From Candidatus Zixiibacteriota bacterium (GTDB lineage Bacteria; Zixibacteria; MSB-5A5; JAABVY01): a DNA stretch of 64,000 bases. The translations under genes and the position numbers were made by a program. The DNA is taken from NCBI GenBank assembly GCA_011056555.1, contig DSEQ01000035.1, positions 103,942-167,941 of the forward strand, in the 5' to 3' direction. Positions 9,179 to 17,607 of the stretch are shown piece by piece; the stretch's first letter is position 1; every line of letters starts with the position of its first letter. The notes below the pieces were generated by a model. That model saw only the letters and a program-made list of their open reading frames with translations. It was not told where the DNA came from and searched no databases.

Positions 9179-9925
9179 ATGACCGGGAGGCAAAGAATCA
9201 CAATTGGGATCTGTCTCATATCCATCTTAACCCTGACAGGGTTCTTTAATCAGGGGCAGGCAGAACACCGGGAGAATTACCTCGTGCGCGGATCATGGTC
9301 GATGCAATTTGGAATCGTCCAGGACTTCACACTTAAGGCTTTTAATGGCGGGCTGATCTCCGTCAAGAGACATCTTTCCCCCAGCACCGCTCTGAGAATG
9401 GGACTGACTTTTAATGGCGATGTGGGAGATCAATCCAGTGAGAACCTGGACGAATATCAACAATTTGGCGTTCAAAATCTTGTTATTCGCACAACTGACG
9501 GCAACACCAGCGGAATTTCATTGAGCCTGTCGACCCAGCTGATGGTCTACTCATCCATCGAAAAATCCATAAACCTCTATTTCGGCATCGGCCCGAATTT
9601 CAATTACAGCCTCGACAAAGAGGAATTCGATGTGGAATACATCTACGAGGATCTTCCCGAACGGGATGGCTACCAGGATCGGCTTCTGCGCTCATGGTCA
9701 ATCGGGTTTTTAGGCTCATGGGGTGTGGAATGGTTCGCCACCAGGAAGATCAGCTTCATAGCGGAATATGGCGCTCGTGCAGAGTATAATTCTGTTTATC
9801 GCGAGAGAAGCTCGCTTGAATTCGTGGATGAAATTTCCAGAAGGGATTCATTTACTGAAGATCGTCATGATTTCCGTTTCATCACAGATGCGGTGAAATT
9901 CGGAATATCGCTGTATTTTAATTAG
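9179..9925 (+). CDS. Exported beta-rich protein, probable outer-membrane barrel
   Basis: This 248-residue protein matches no family I recognise. It has a clear signal peptide (hydrophobic core about residues 7-24, likely cut after 'GQA') and then alternating polar and hydrophobic stretches such as 'WSMQFGIVQDFTLKAF', 'LSLSLSTQLMVYS'-like segments and 'WSIGFLGSWGVEWFATRK'. It ends with 'AVKFGISLYFN', close to the aromatic-ended last strand of outer-membrane barrels. An AAGGAG Shine-Dalgarno lies just before the ATG. It converges with and overlaps the next gene by 4 bp. A small porin-like or OmpW/OmpA-type barrel is plausible, but this rests on pattern only. Confidence 0.75.
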   Translation: MTGRQRITIGICLISILTLTGFFNQGQAEHRENYLVRGSWSMQFGIVQDFTLKAFNGGLISVKRHLSPSTALRMGLTFNGDVGDQSSENLDEYQQFGVQNLVIRTTDGNTSGISLSLSTQLMVYSSIEKSINLYFGIGPNFNYSLDKEEFDVEYIYEDLPERDGYQDRLLRSWSIGFLGSWGVEWFATRKISFIAEYGARAEYNSVYRERSSLEFVDEISRRDSFTEDRHDFRFITDAVKFGISLYFN

Positions 9926-10278
9926 GATTCTTCCTCACCAGATTTCAATATTTTCAACGCGCCCATTATGGTATCCCGCGTGATGCCGTAATGGGTTGCG
10001 CTCCATATAGGTACGCCGTTGTTGATAAGAATTATCTGTGGCGATTGGTGTTCCACTCTCAGTTTTTGGGCTATATCAGTGGAAAGCGGCCTGTTTTCAC
10101 GCACCATGATGCGCCTGAATTGCAACTCAGGTTTCTCCTCCGAAAGTTCCTGCACTGCCCTCCAGGCACCGCGCGAGATATTGCAGCTGCTGGAGTGCTT
10201 GTAAATATAGACCGGCGTTTCCCTGCTGTCCTGCAGAGCTTTATCAAAATCCGCTATATTTTCCAGATCCTTCAGCAT
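9922..10278 (-). CDS. ytxJ: YtxJ/BrxC-like monothiol bacilliredoxin
   Basis: The 118-residue thioredoxin-fold protein has one conserved cysteine in 'YKHSSSCNISRGAW' (Cys32). This matches the H-S-x-x-C-x-x-S signature of the YtxJ (BrxC) family, and further along 'EHQSPQIILINNGVPIWSATHYGIT' matches that family's C-terminal half. In Firmicutes these proteins work with bacillithiol to reduce mixed disulfides; in other phyla they are often annotated as bacillithiol-system proteins. Whether this organism makes bacillithiol cannot be told from the window. The gene is monocistronic and convergent with the exported-barrel gene. Confidence 0.85.
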   Translation of the reverse strand: MLKDLENIADFDKALQDSRETPVYIYKHSSSCNISRGAWRAVQELSEEKPELQFRRIMVRENRPLSTDIAQKLRVEHQSPQIILINNGVPIWSATHYGITRDTIMGALKILKSGEEES

Positions 10279-10705
10279 TGTTCCTCCACCTCTGTTATTA
10301 ATCGAACATTTCCAATCCGATTCTTAGAATATAATCAGATTACGACTGAAAAACATCAAAATAGCAATAAAATCTCCAAAAAAGATTCCTTTGAATCGTA
10401 TTGATTATAAAGCAGATAAACCCAACATGGATGTTAATTTCGGTCGCCTTTTGGATGGGACCCCTTAAAATGCCTGATCGCTATTATCGAAGTCTACTAA
10501 ATTGCTTGAAATTCTCCCTTAAAGTCAATGGATTGTACTGTTTTATATTGCCAAAACGGAGATTTATATTATATTAAATCCGTATACATATATATGAATT
10601 GCTACATTTGGGACCGACATTTTTTTATTTATACCTTTACCAGTGGTACCCGTGATAAATATTTTTAAAATAATTTCACCATAAAAATCAATAGGAAGGA
10701 TTTTC
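10279..10705. other. Gene-free intergenic region upstream of the C25 protease
   Basis: These 427 bp separate the divergent ytxJ-like gene and the large protease. They are AT-rich, most strongly at 10540-10680. Several TATAAT-like boxes occur but none is paired with a clear -35, so I do not call a promoter. An AGGAAGGA ribosome site lies just upstream of the protease ATG at 10706. The 87-codon minus-strand frame at 10564-10827 is a shadow. Confidence 0.5.
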
Positions 10706-13700
10706 ATGCGCACGAAACTGCTATTGGCTGCTATCGTGGTTTTTCTGTCCGTAAGCATGCTCGCGGCAGAGACCATCGATCTGGGGGCAGCTGATAAACA
10801 GCTCAATGTTGAGGTGCTGGAATCCAACGATCAAAGGACCGTGGTCAAATTCGATATCGGCTCCTTTGAGCAGGAAACAGTTAATATCAACGGAGAGTCC
10901 TATTATCAGTTGAGACTCGGAGACGAGTCGTTTCTATTGAATGCCGCGGAACCGGAACTCCCGCGAGTCTGCCGCAGCATTATTATTCCCGATGATGCAA
11001 AGATGCGGGTCAGCATCCTTGCCTCGGAATATACCGATTTCGAGAATTACCCGGTGGTTCCATCCAAGGGTAATCTCCTCAGAAATGTTAATCCGGATGA
11101 TGTTCCCTATACCTTCGGCGAAGTTTATTCGACCGACGCATTCTATCCGGGAGAACTCGCAAATATCCGCGATCCCTATATCATCAGGGACTTCCGCGGG
11201 ACAACAATTGATCTCAACGCTTTCCAGTACAACCCGGTCACACAGAGACTGCGTGTGTACACCTCGGTCACAGTGGAGATTGCCAATGTCGGCCCGGGAG
11301 TCATCAATGTTCTGCAGAACGCTGACCGCACAAAAATTGTCGAGGACTTCAAGCAGATTTACTCCCGCCGCTTTATCAACTACGATTTCCAGACCGACAA
11401 GTACACCATGCTGACTGAATCCGGCGACATGCTGATCATCTGCTATGACGCCTTTATGGCCGATATGCAGCCCTTTGTGGACTGGAAGATGCAGAAGGGT
11501 ATCAAAACCACTATGGTCGGTACCTCCACTGCCGGTACAACAAGCTCGGCGATCAAAAGCTATATTCAAAGTTTCTTCGATGCCGACAGCACAAATCTGG
11601 CCTTCGTTCTGCTTGTCGGTGATGCCGCCCAGATACCCAGCCCGTATGCTTCCGGCGGCTCATCCGACCCCAGCTACGGTAAGGTCGTTGGCACTGACGT
11701 TAACCCCGATATCCTGATAGGAAGATTCTCGGCCGAGACCGTGGCACATGTCCAGACCCAGGTTACCAAGTCCGTGGAATACGAGCAGAATCCATACGGA
11801 GCAGACTGGTTCCACAAGGGAACGGGCATTGCCTCCGATGACGGCGCAGGTATCGGTCACAACGGCGAAGCCGACAATGTCCACATGGGCTATATTCGTG
11901 ATGATATGCTGGCACATACATATACATTGGTGGATGAAATTTATGAACCCACCGGCACCGATGTTATGGTGACTAATGCTCTCAATAATGGTCGTTCATA
12001 TGTAAATTATTGCGGACACGGGAGTACGACCTCCTGGAGCACAACCGGCTTCAACAACACCGACGTGAACAATCTGACCAACGACAACATGCTGCCGTTT
12101 ATCATAAGCGTAGCCTGCGTCAATGGTGATTTTGACGGTTACACCTGCTTTGCCGAGGCCTGGGCCAGGGCAACTAACGGTTCCGAGCCCACCGGCGCTG
12201 TGGCAAGCTTCATGGCTTCTATTAACCAGTCCTGGGCTCCGCCAATGTGGGGACAGGATGAGGTCTGTGACCTCCTGATGGCTGAGACACGTACAACCTT
12301 TGGTTCGCTCTGCTTTAACGGCTCTGCCTACGTGATCGAGCAGTCCGGTGCAGTCGATATCTCGGATACATGGCTTGTCTTCGGCGATCCATCACTGCAG
12401 TGCAGAACCGATAATCCGGTAGCGATGACCGTCAACTACAATCCCGCCTGCTTCTTCAACGTTCCCACTTACGACGTTGAAGTTGTAGGCGTTGAAGGCG
12501 CCCTCTGCGCTCTTTATGCCGATGGCGTGCTCTACGGCTCAGCCTACACAGGCGCTGACGGTATGGCCACCATCAACCTGAACCAGTTCCTGCCGATCGG
12601 CAGCGATGTTACTTTAACCGTTACAGCTTACAATAAATCGACCTTTACCGCCTCGATCACTCCGGCCTCTGATCTGGCCATTGTGCACACTCCCTTGCAG
12701 GATACCAAGGATACCCTGAACGATTATCAGGTCAACTGCACAATCTACTCCAGCGACACCATCACCCAAAACGATGTCATCCTGCATTACGACGTTGGCG
12801 CAGGTTATGTCGATGAGGTTATGTCGCAGGTCAAGATCATCACCGAAGATTATCAGGCCTACATACCGGTTCAGGCTGCCGGAACTTCAATAAGTTACTT
12901 CATCACAGCCAGCAACCAGGGCGGGTTCTATGATACCACGGATGTCTTCACATTCGAGGTTATCGATTACCAGATGATCCTGGAGCCGGATGAAGCGGGA
13001 GTGACCGCTCCCGTTGACGATACGGCCTGGTATGATATGCGGGTCACCAATGATGGTGTTCTGGCCGATGATTATACCCTGGCGGTCACAGGAGACGAGT
13101 GGCCCACGGAAATCCGCGATGCAACCGGTACAACGGTCATATCATCATCCGGGACTCTCCTGGGTGATGAGTATCTCGATTTCAAGGTCATGGTGGTTGT
13201 CCCTGCCACGCTGGAGGGAGAATTTGATGAAATCCAACTTACTGCGACCTCAACCGGCGAACCGACACTGTTTGAGACCACGACTATAACCACGACATCA
13301 GCCGGAATGCCCTGGCCGATACCATTTAGCGATAATTTTGTAACGACCACATTTGACATGACCAAATGGGAATCGGTGGCCGAGGCCGAAATCAACTCAC
13401 TCGGTATCGACGAGCCCAGCGCGCCGTATAGCGTCAACTTGAACGGCCAGTCTATCGGCGGCGATGCGATCGAGACCGAGAAGATCAATCTTAAAGACGA
13501 ATCCAATGTTATTGTCAAATACTATTACCAGCAGACCGGCGGCGGCGAGTCGCCTGATGCAGGTGATGATTTAATTATCGAATATCTCGACGGTACCGAT
13601 ACATGGGTAGAGATCAACCGCCATCTTGGCGCCGATCCCGATATGACTGAATTCGAGGAAGTCGAACTTGGTCTTCCCGCCGGCGCCATGCATGCCGAGT

Positions 13701-15889
13701 TCCGCCTGAAAATCAGATGTACCGCTACCTCCGGCAATTACGATGACTGGTTCGTGGATGATATCTATGTCGGTCATCCTTCAGATTATGATGTCCGCAT
13801 AATTCCTTCCATGCAGAGCCAGTATGGTCCCGCCGGAGACAGCGCCGCTTATACGCTTACAATTATCAATAAGGGCTTCCTGGACGACAACTTCGATCTT
13901 ACCTTCGACGGTGACTGGAACGTGGCCTTCTTCGATGAGGCATTAAGCGGTGAAATTAACGCCACCGGCGTCGTTGCGGGCGGCGATTCTATCAATGTCA
14001 TCGTGAAAGTGGAAGTTCCCGCAGGTACACCGCTGCATACTGTAAACAGCACGACTATCTGGGCTACCTCGCAGGGTGATGCCAATATGCAGGCGTTTGC
14101 CCTGGTAGAGACCATCTCGGCCGGATTCCCGGCGGCGATACCATGGTACGAGACCTTCCCGGATGATACCCTGTATACTCAGCACTGGTTTACTTTTGAG
14201 GGCGCGGAGGTAACCTCCGAGGCCCCGGGTACTCCCTCGCAGCCTTACAGTTTCAATCTTGACGGCGGTGTTGATACAGTGGAAACCCAGCTGATCGACC
14301 TTTCCGGCCAGTCCGGAGTGCTGCTCTCATATTACTATGAGATGGGCGGCATGCAGGATCCGCCGGAATATGGCGATAACCTGTGGATCGAATATCTTAA
14401 TAATGCGGGCACCTGGATGGCCCTGCACTCACACGAGGGCGGCGGAGAGGCCATGCAAGAATTCGAATATGTCAGCCTCGAGCTTCCTGTGGATGCACAT
14501 CACTCCGGCCTGCAGATCAGAATGCGAACCTTCGGATCAAACGCCGGCGAGGATAACTGGTATGTCGACAATATCCGGGTCGATTACCCACCCTCAATGT
14601 CTGTCTCCGGAGAGTCCATGACCGAGACCCTGCTTCAGGGTGATTCGGCCATGCACGAAATGGTGATAGAGAACACCGGCCAGGGCGGCCTGATATACCA
14701 GATTGATCTGGTACCGCATCTGCGTGATAATTTTGTCTTCGCCAAGCCGGCCGAAGGCCAGGCAGAACCGGCCAGCCACGATTACCCTGAGGTCGTCTAT
14801 GAAGATGTGGCCAAGGGTGAAGATATCAACTTCACAGGCTATCCGGTGACACGCGGTATGGGCGGACCGGATAACTTCGGTTACTACTGGGTCGATTCCG
14901 ATGATCCCAATGGGCCTGCTTTTGAGTGGGTCGACATCTCATCGACCGGGACAGATTATGCCGGTGACCTGGCGGATGACAATTATATCGGACCCATCTC
15001 AATCGGCTTTGACTTCGTCTATTATGGCACGACCTATAACGAGGTTTACATCGGGTCCAACGGCATTGTCGGTTTCACGGCAACTTCAATGGAAGCCCGC
15101 ACGCCGCGTCCGATACCCACTGCCACAGTGCCGAATGCGATCCTGGCATTGCTCTGGGATGATTTGAATCCAACCGATGCTGACAATCCGGGAGTACATC
15201 TCTACGTCGGACAGACCGGCGACATGTTTGTGATCCAGTTCGTGGATTATCCCGAATATCGCGCTGATCCCGGGGATGTCTTCACGGGCGAAGTCATTCT
15301 CTATAATGATGGACGGATCCGGTACCAGTACCAGTCGATTGCGTCCGGTTTCGATGTGCTCGGATGCGCGGTCGGAATAGAGAATCATTATGGCGATGAC
15401 GGTCTCGAGGTGGCTTATCTCACCAGCTACCTGAAGGACGGTCTGGCGATCGAATTCTTCAAACCTTATGACTGGATGGTGCTGGACAAGCTGGAAGGCG
15501 AGGTTGCCCCGGGAGCATCCGACACGATCGAATGTCTCTTCAGAACTACAATGGATCTCGAACCCGGCACATATACCGCCGATATGATCATAAACAACAA
15601 CGATCCGGTCAACGACCCCACGACAATTCCCATGGAACTGATTGTGCTTGAAAATATACCCTATATCTGCGGTGACGCCGATGGAAGTGAAACCGTTAAT
15701 GTTAGCGACGCCGTCACGGTTATCAATTACGTATTCGTGTCCGGCACCGCCCCCGACCCGATGGAGGCTGCGGACACCAATTGTGATGGGGCTGTAAATG
15801 TCTCAGATGCCGTCAATATCATTAACTACGTCTTCGTCGGTGGAAATGCGCCCTGCGACACCAATGGCGACGGAGAACCCGATTGTTAA
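10706..15889 (+). CDS. Gingipain-like C25 cysteine protease with dockerin-like tail
   Basis: The 1727-residue secreted protease has a signal peptide (residues 1-20) and a C25-type propeptide ('ELPRVCRSIIIPDDAKMRVS', 'RDFRGTTIDLNAFQYNP'). The caspase-like C25 domain starts near 240. The catalytic dyad is seen in 'NYCGHGSTTSW' (His438) and 'IISVACVNGDFDG' (Cys471); their 33-residue spacing equals that in RgpB gingipain. Beta-sandwich regions follow, with two copies of a MAM-like module (about residues 870-1025 and 1150-1295), each ending in a 'DDWFVDDIYVG' or 'EDNWYVDNIRVD' motif. A 'SIGFDFVYYGTTYNEVYIGS' domain (1430-1590) precedes the tail. The last 73 residues (1655-1727) form a duplicated dockerin-like calcium-binding repeat (DADGSETVNVSDAVTVINYV / DTNCDGAVNVSDAVNIINYV). 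It is presumably exported and held at the surface or in an extracellular complex. Confidence 0.93.
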   Translation: MRTKLLLAAIVVFLSVSMLAAETIDLGAADKQLNVEVLESNDQRTVVKFDIGSFEQETVNINGESYYQLRLGDESFLLNAAEPELPRVCRSIIIPDDAKMRVSILASEYTDFENYPVVPSKGNLLRNVNPDDVPYTFGEVYSTDAFYPGELANIRDPYIIRDFRGTTIDLNAFQYNPVTQRLRVYTSVTVEIANVGPGVINVLQNADRTKIVEDFKQIYSRRFINYDFQTDKYTMLTESGDMLIICYDAFMADMQPFVDWKMQKGIKTTMVGTSTAGTTSSAIKSYIQSFFDADSTNLAFVLLVGDAAQIPSPYASGGSSDPSYGKVVGTDVNPDILIGRFSAETVAHVQTQVTKSVEYEQNPYGADWFHKGTGIASDDGAGIGHNGEADNVHMGYIRDDMLAHTYTLVDEIYEPTGTDVMVTNALNNGRSYVNYCGHGSTTSWSTTGFNNTDVNNLTNDNMLPFIISVACVNGDFDGYTCFAEAWARATNGSEPTGAVASFMASINQSWAPPMWGQDEVCDLLMAETRTTFGSLCFNGSAYVIEQSGAVDISDTWLVFGDPSLQCRTDNPVAMTVNYNPACFFNVPTYDVEVVGVEGALCALYADGVLYGSAYTGADGMATINLNQFLPIGSDVTLTVTAYNKSTFTASITPASDLAIVHTPLQDTKDTLNDYQVNCTIYSSDTITQNDVILHYDVGAGYVDEVMSQVKIITEDYQAYIPVQAAGTSISYFITASNQGGFYDTTDVFTFEVIDYQMILEPDEAGVTAPVDDTAWYDMRVTNDGVLADDYTLAVTGDEWPTEIRDATGTTVISSSGTLLGDEYLDFKVMVVVPATLEGEFDEIQLTATSTGEPTLFETTTITTTSAGMPWPIPFSDNFVTTTFDMTKWESVAEAEINSLGIDEPSAPYSVNLNGQSIGGDAIETEKINLKDESNVIVKYYYQQTGGGESPDAGDDLIIEYLDGTDTWVEINRHLGADPDMTEFEEVELGLPAGAMHAEFRLKIRCTATSGNYDDWFVDDIYVGHPSDYDVRIIPSMQSQYGPAGDSAAYTLTIINKGFLDDNFDLTFDGDWNVAFFDEALSGEINATGVVAGGDSINVIVKVEVPAGTPLHTVNSTTIWATSQGDANMQAFALVETISAGFPAAIPWYETFPDDTLYTQHWFTFEGAEVTSEAPGTPSQPYSFNLDGGVDTVETQLIDLSGQSGVLLSYYYEMGGMQDPPEYGDNLWIEYLNNAGTWMALHSHEGGGEAMQEFEYVSLELPVDAHHSGLQIRMRTFGSNAGEDNWYVDNIRVDYPPSMSVSGESMTETLLQGDSAMHEMVIENTGQGGLIYQIDLVPHLRDNFVFAKPAEGQAEPASHDYPEVVYEDVAKGEDINFTGYPVTRGMGGPDNFGYYWVDSDDPNGPAFEWVDISSTGTDYAGDLADDNYIGPISIGFDFVYYGTTYNEVYIGSNGIVGFTATSMEARTPRPIPTATVPNAILALLWDDLNPTDADNPGVHLYVGQTGDMFVIQFVDYPEYRADPGDVFTGEVILYNDGRIRYQYQSIASGFDVLGCAVGIENHYGDDGLEVAYLTSYLKDGLAIEFFKPYDWMVLDKLEGEVAPGASDTIECLFRTTMDLEPGTYTADMIINNNDPVNDPTTIPMELIVLENIPYICGDADGSETVNVSDAVTVINYVFVSGTAPDPMEAADTNCDGAVNVSDAVNIINYVFVGGNAPCDTNGDGEPDC

Positions 15890-15907
15890 GAATATAACAA
15901 TTGCTAT

Positions 15908-15943
15908 AAAAAACCGTCCGGCTCGGGCCGGACGGTTTTTTTA
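15908..15943 (+). terminator. Rho-independent terminator of the C25 protease gene
   Basis: A perfect GC-rich stem AAACCGTCCGGC / GCCGGACGGTTT with a 4-nt loop is followed by a T run on the plus strand, 20 bp after the protease stop. Confidence 0.93.
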
Positions 15944-15952
15944 TTTCCGCAT

Positions 15953-15985
15953 CAAAAAAAATAGCCCGGCCTCGGCCGGACTATT
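15953..15985 (-). terminator. Rho-independent terminator of the bS22-like/HU/sppA gene group
   Basis: On the minus strand the stem ATAGTCCGGCC / GGCCGGGCTAT is followed by eight T. One position pairs as G.U only in the minus-strand RNA, which supports that direction. It directly follows the stop of the 31-codon gene. Confidence 0.88.
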
Positions 15986-15987
15986 TT

Positions 15988-16083
15988 TTATCTAACTTTC
16001 TTTTTGTGTCGATCGCGTTTTCTTCTCTTTTTCCTCTTATGAGTTTTGATCTTCTGACGCTTTCTCTTTTTTCCAGATGGCAT
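15988..16083 (-). CDS. Small ribosomal protein bS22-like (AURKAIP1/COX24 family), 31 aa
   Basis: This 31-codon gene is too short for most ORF calling. The product, starting MPSGKKRKRQKIKTHKRKKR, is almost entirely Lys/Arg/His and matches the AURKAIP1/COX24 domain family, whose bacterial members ('MPSGKKRKRHK(I/M)ATHKRKKR...') are tiny ribosome-associated proteins. Support for the start: AGGAGG at 16088-16093 is correctly spaced from the ATG at 16083. The stop is followed at once by a terminator. It is the last gene of the minus-strand series sppA, fmdB, HU. Confidence 0.88.
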   Translation of the reverse strand: MPSGKKRKRQKIKTHKRKKRRKRDRHKKKVR

Positions 16084-16154
16084 TCAACCTCCTGCTATCG
16101 TATCAAAAATTAATGCTCCAAGGTAACATATTAGATACGAAAAGCAAGCGCTTT

Positions 16155-16445
16155 TTATTGGTCAAGCGGCAGTTTTGTAATCATATTCTTGAACTCATTC
16201 GACGGCTTAAAGACCGGAACCTTGCGATCCGGAACCGGAACCTCTTCTCCTGTCCTTGGATTACGGGCTTTCCTGGCCTTACGGAGCTTTATCTTGAAGG
16301 TGCCGAAACCGCGAATTTCGATGTTGTTTCCAACTTCCATGGATTTCTTCACCGTATCCAGAAAGGTGTCGACAACGACAGCCACATCTGTCCGGGTCAG
16401 GCCGGTTTTCTCCGCAACCTGCTCTACCAAATCTGCTTTGGTCAT
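16155..16445 (-). CDS. HU/IHF-family DNA-binding protein
   Basis: The 96-residue nucleoid protein starts at MTKADLVEQVAEKTG. The DNA-binding arm carries 'GFGTFKIKLRKARKARNPRT', with GFGxF followed by the RNPxTG motif that intercalates into the minor groove. The ATG at 16445 is chosen because an AAGGAGG site lies just upstream and all family members start there; the frame remains open 44 codons further upstream but that part is not conserved. It bends DNA and probably contributes to chromosome structure. Confidence 0.95.
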   Translation of the reverse strand: MTKADLVEQVAEKTGLTRTDVAVVVDTFLDTVKKSMEVGNNIEIRGFGTFKIKLRKARKARNPRTGEEVPVPDRKVPVFKPSNEFKNMITKLPLDQ

Positions 16446-16479
16446 ATTTCCCTCCTTAAAAATTATTCTATCTCTTCCT

Positions 16480-16704
16480 TTATTTGCAACCTTTACACTT
16501 CGCCGGACTGGAACTGCAGCCCGAGCAGGCAGGTGATCCGGCTGACGATACAAAGCCCGCTCCCGACGAAAAACCAAATACCGAAAACTTCTTCTCGCAA
16601 TCTCCGGACCGGCATTGCGGGCAGCTCACTTCCTCCTCCGAGGCTCTGACAAGCTCTTCAAATTCATCTCCGCATTGTCTGCAAACATATTCGTAAATCG
16701 GCAT
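16480..16704 (-). CDS. FmdB-family zinc-ribbon regulatory protein
   Basis: The 74-residue product starts MPIYEYVCRQCGDEFEEL, the family signature. One CxxC (CRQC) and one C-P-x-C (CPQC) form the zinc ribbon, with a second small Cys-rich tail (CSGC, CKGC). The start at 16704 is preferred over the upstream GTG because the family begins at MP[IL]YEY. It lies 5 bp after sppA. Members are small putative regulators of unknown mechanism. Confidence 0.88.
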   Translation of the reverse strand: MPIYEYVCRQCGDEFEELVRASEEEVSCPQCRSGDCEKKFSVFGFSSGAGFVSSAGSPACSGCSSSPAKCKGCK

Positions 16705-16709
16705 TATCA

Positions 16710-17606
16710 TCACCTGTAAAGATACATCAGCGTGGGACCGCTGAACAGCCCGGTTTCCACGTATGTCTGCTTCAGGCTGCCGAGCAGATCCCAGAGCGAC
16801 GGTTGCCGCTCAACCCTGGGGCGAATGCGCTTTATGTCGCCCTCGATCCCGGCCAGATCTGCCAGGTACTCGATTGCAGCCTCCTGGCTGCCGAGAGCGT
16901 CAACAAGTCCCAGCTCGAGTGCCTGGTTGCCCGTGAATATCGAACCATCGGCAATCCTGATCACTTCCTCATGCTCCAGCCCGCGGTCCTTCACCACCAC
17001 ATCCACGAACTGGGAGTAGATATCATTTATGGCCGCCTGCAGCATCACGCTGTCCTCGCGGGTGGGCTGGCGGAAAGGTGAGCCCACATCCTTGACATCG
17101 CCCGACTTGATGGTCTCGTGCTCCACCCCGATCTTGCCCATCAGCTCTTCCAGAACCGGATATTGCAGTATCACTCCGATGGAGCCGGTCAATGTTCCCG
17201 GGTTGGCAAAGACATAATCTCCCGAACAGGCAATATAATATCCGCCCGAGGCCGCCACAGAACCCATTGAAACGACAACCGGTTTATTGTATTCTTCTCT
17301 TATCCTCTTGACCTCGTCATAGATTTCCTGCGCCGGACTGACTATTCCCCCAGGCGAATTTATTCGAAGCAGGATGCCCTTGACCGAACCGTTTTCGGCA
17401 AACTCCCGTAACTGGCGCACGGTACTCTCCGATTCTAAAATCTGTCCCTCTATGGTCACAATCGCAATCCTGTCGCCGAATCCAATCCAGGTCGTGCGCG
17501 TGCCGGTACCCATCATGCCCATGATTCCGATTATGAAAAAAACCAGAAAGAGGATTAGAAATCCACCGGCTACCACGATCAATATGACATTCCGACTTCC
17601 GGCCAA
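16710..17606 (-). CDS. sppA: Signal peptide peptidase SppA (S49)
   Basis: The 298-residue membrane protease has one N-terminal transmembrane helix (residues 8-33) and a single S49 domain, like the short Bacillus-type SppA. The nucleophile Ser120 lies in 'GSVAASGGYYIAC'. The general base is probably Lys172 in 'SGDVKDVGSPFR'; their 52-residue spacing agrees with the B. subtilis enzyme. 'RINSPGG' gives the oxyanion region. It degrades cleaved signal peptides in the inner membrane. It starts 1 bp after the transglycosylase stop, so the two are cotranscribed. Confidence 0.94.
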   Translation of the reverse strand: MAGSRNVILIVVAGGFLILFLVFFIIGIMGMMGTGTRTTWIGFGDRIAIVTIEGQILESESTVRQLREFAENGSVKGILLRINSPGGIVSPAQEIYDEVKRIREEYNKPVVVSMGSVAASGGYYIACSGDYVFANPGTLTGSIGVILQYPVLEELMGKIGVEHETIKSGDVKDVGSPFRQPTREDSVMLQAAINDIYSQFVDVVVKDRGLEHEEVIRIADGSIFTGNQALELGLVDALGSQEAAIEYLADLAGIEGDIKRIRPRVERQPSLWDLLGSLKQTYVETGLFSGPTLMYLYR

Positions 17607-17607
17607 A

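Noticed and set aside
10934..11569. 211-codon minus-strand frame
   Set aside because: It is antisense within the C25 protease propeptide and catalytic region, with His/Asp-rich low-complexity translation typical of shadows.
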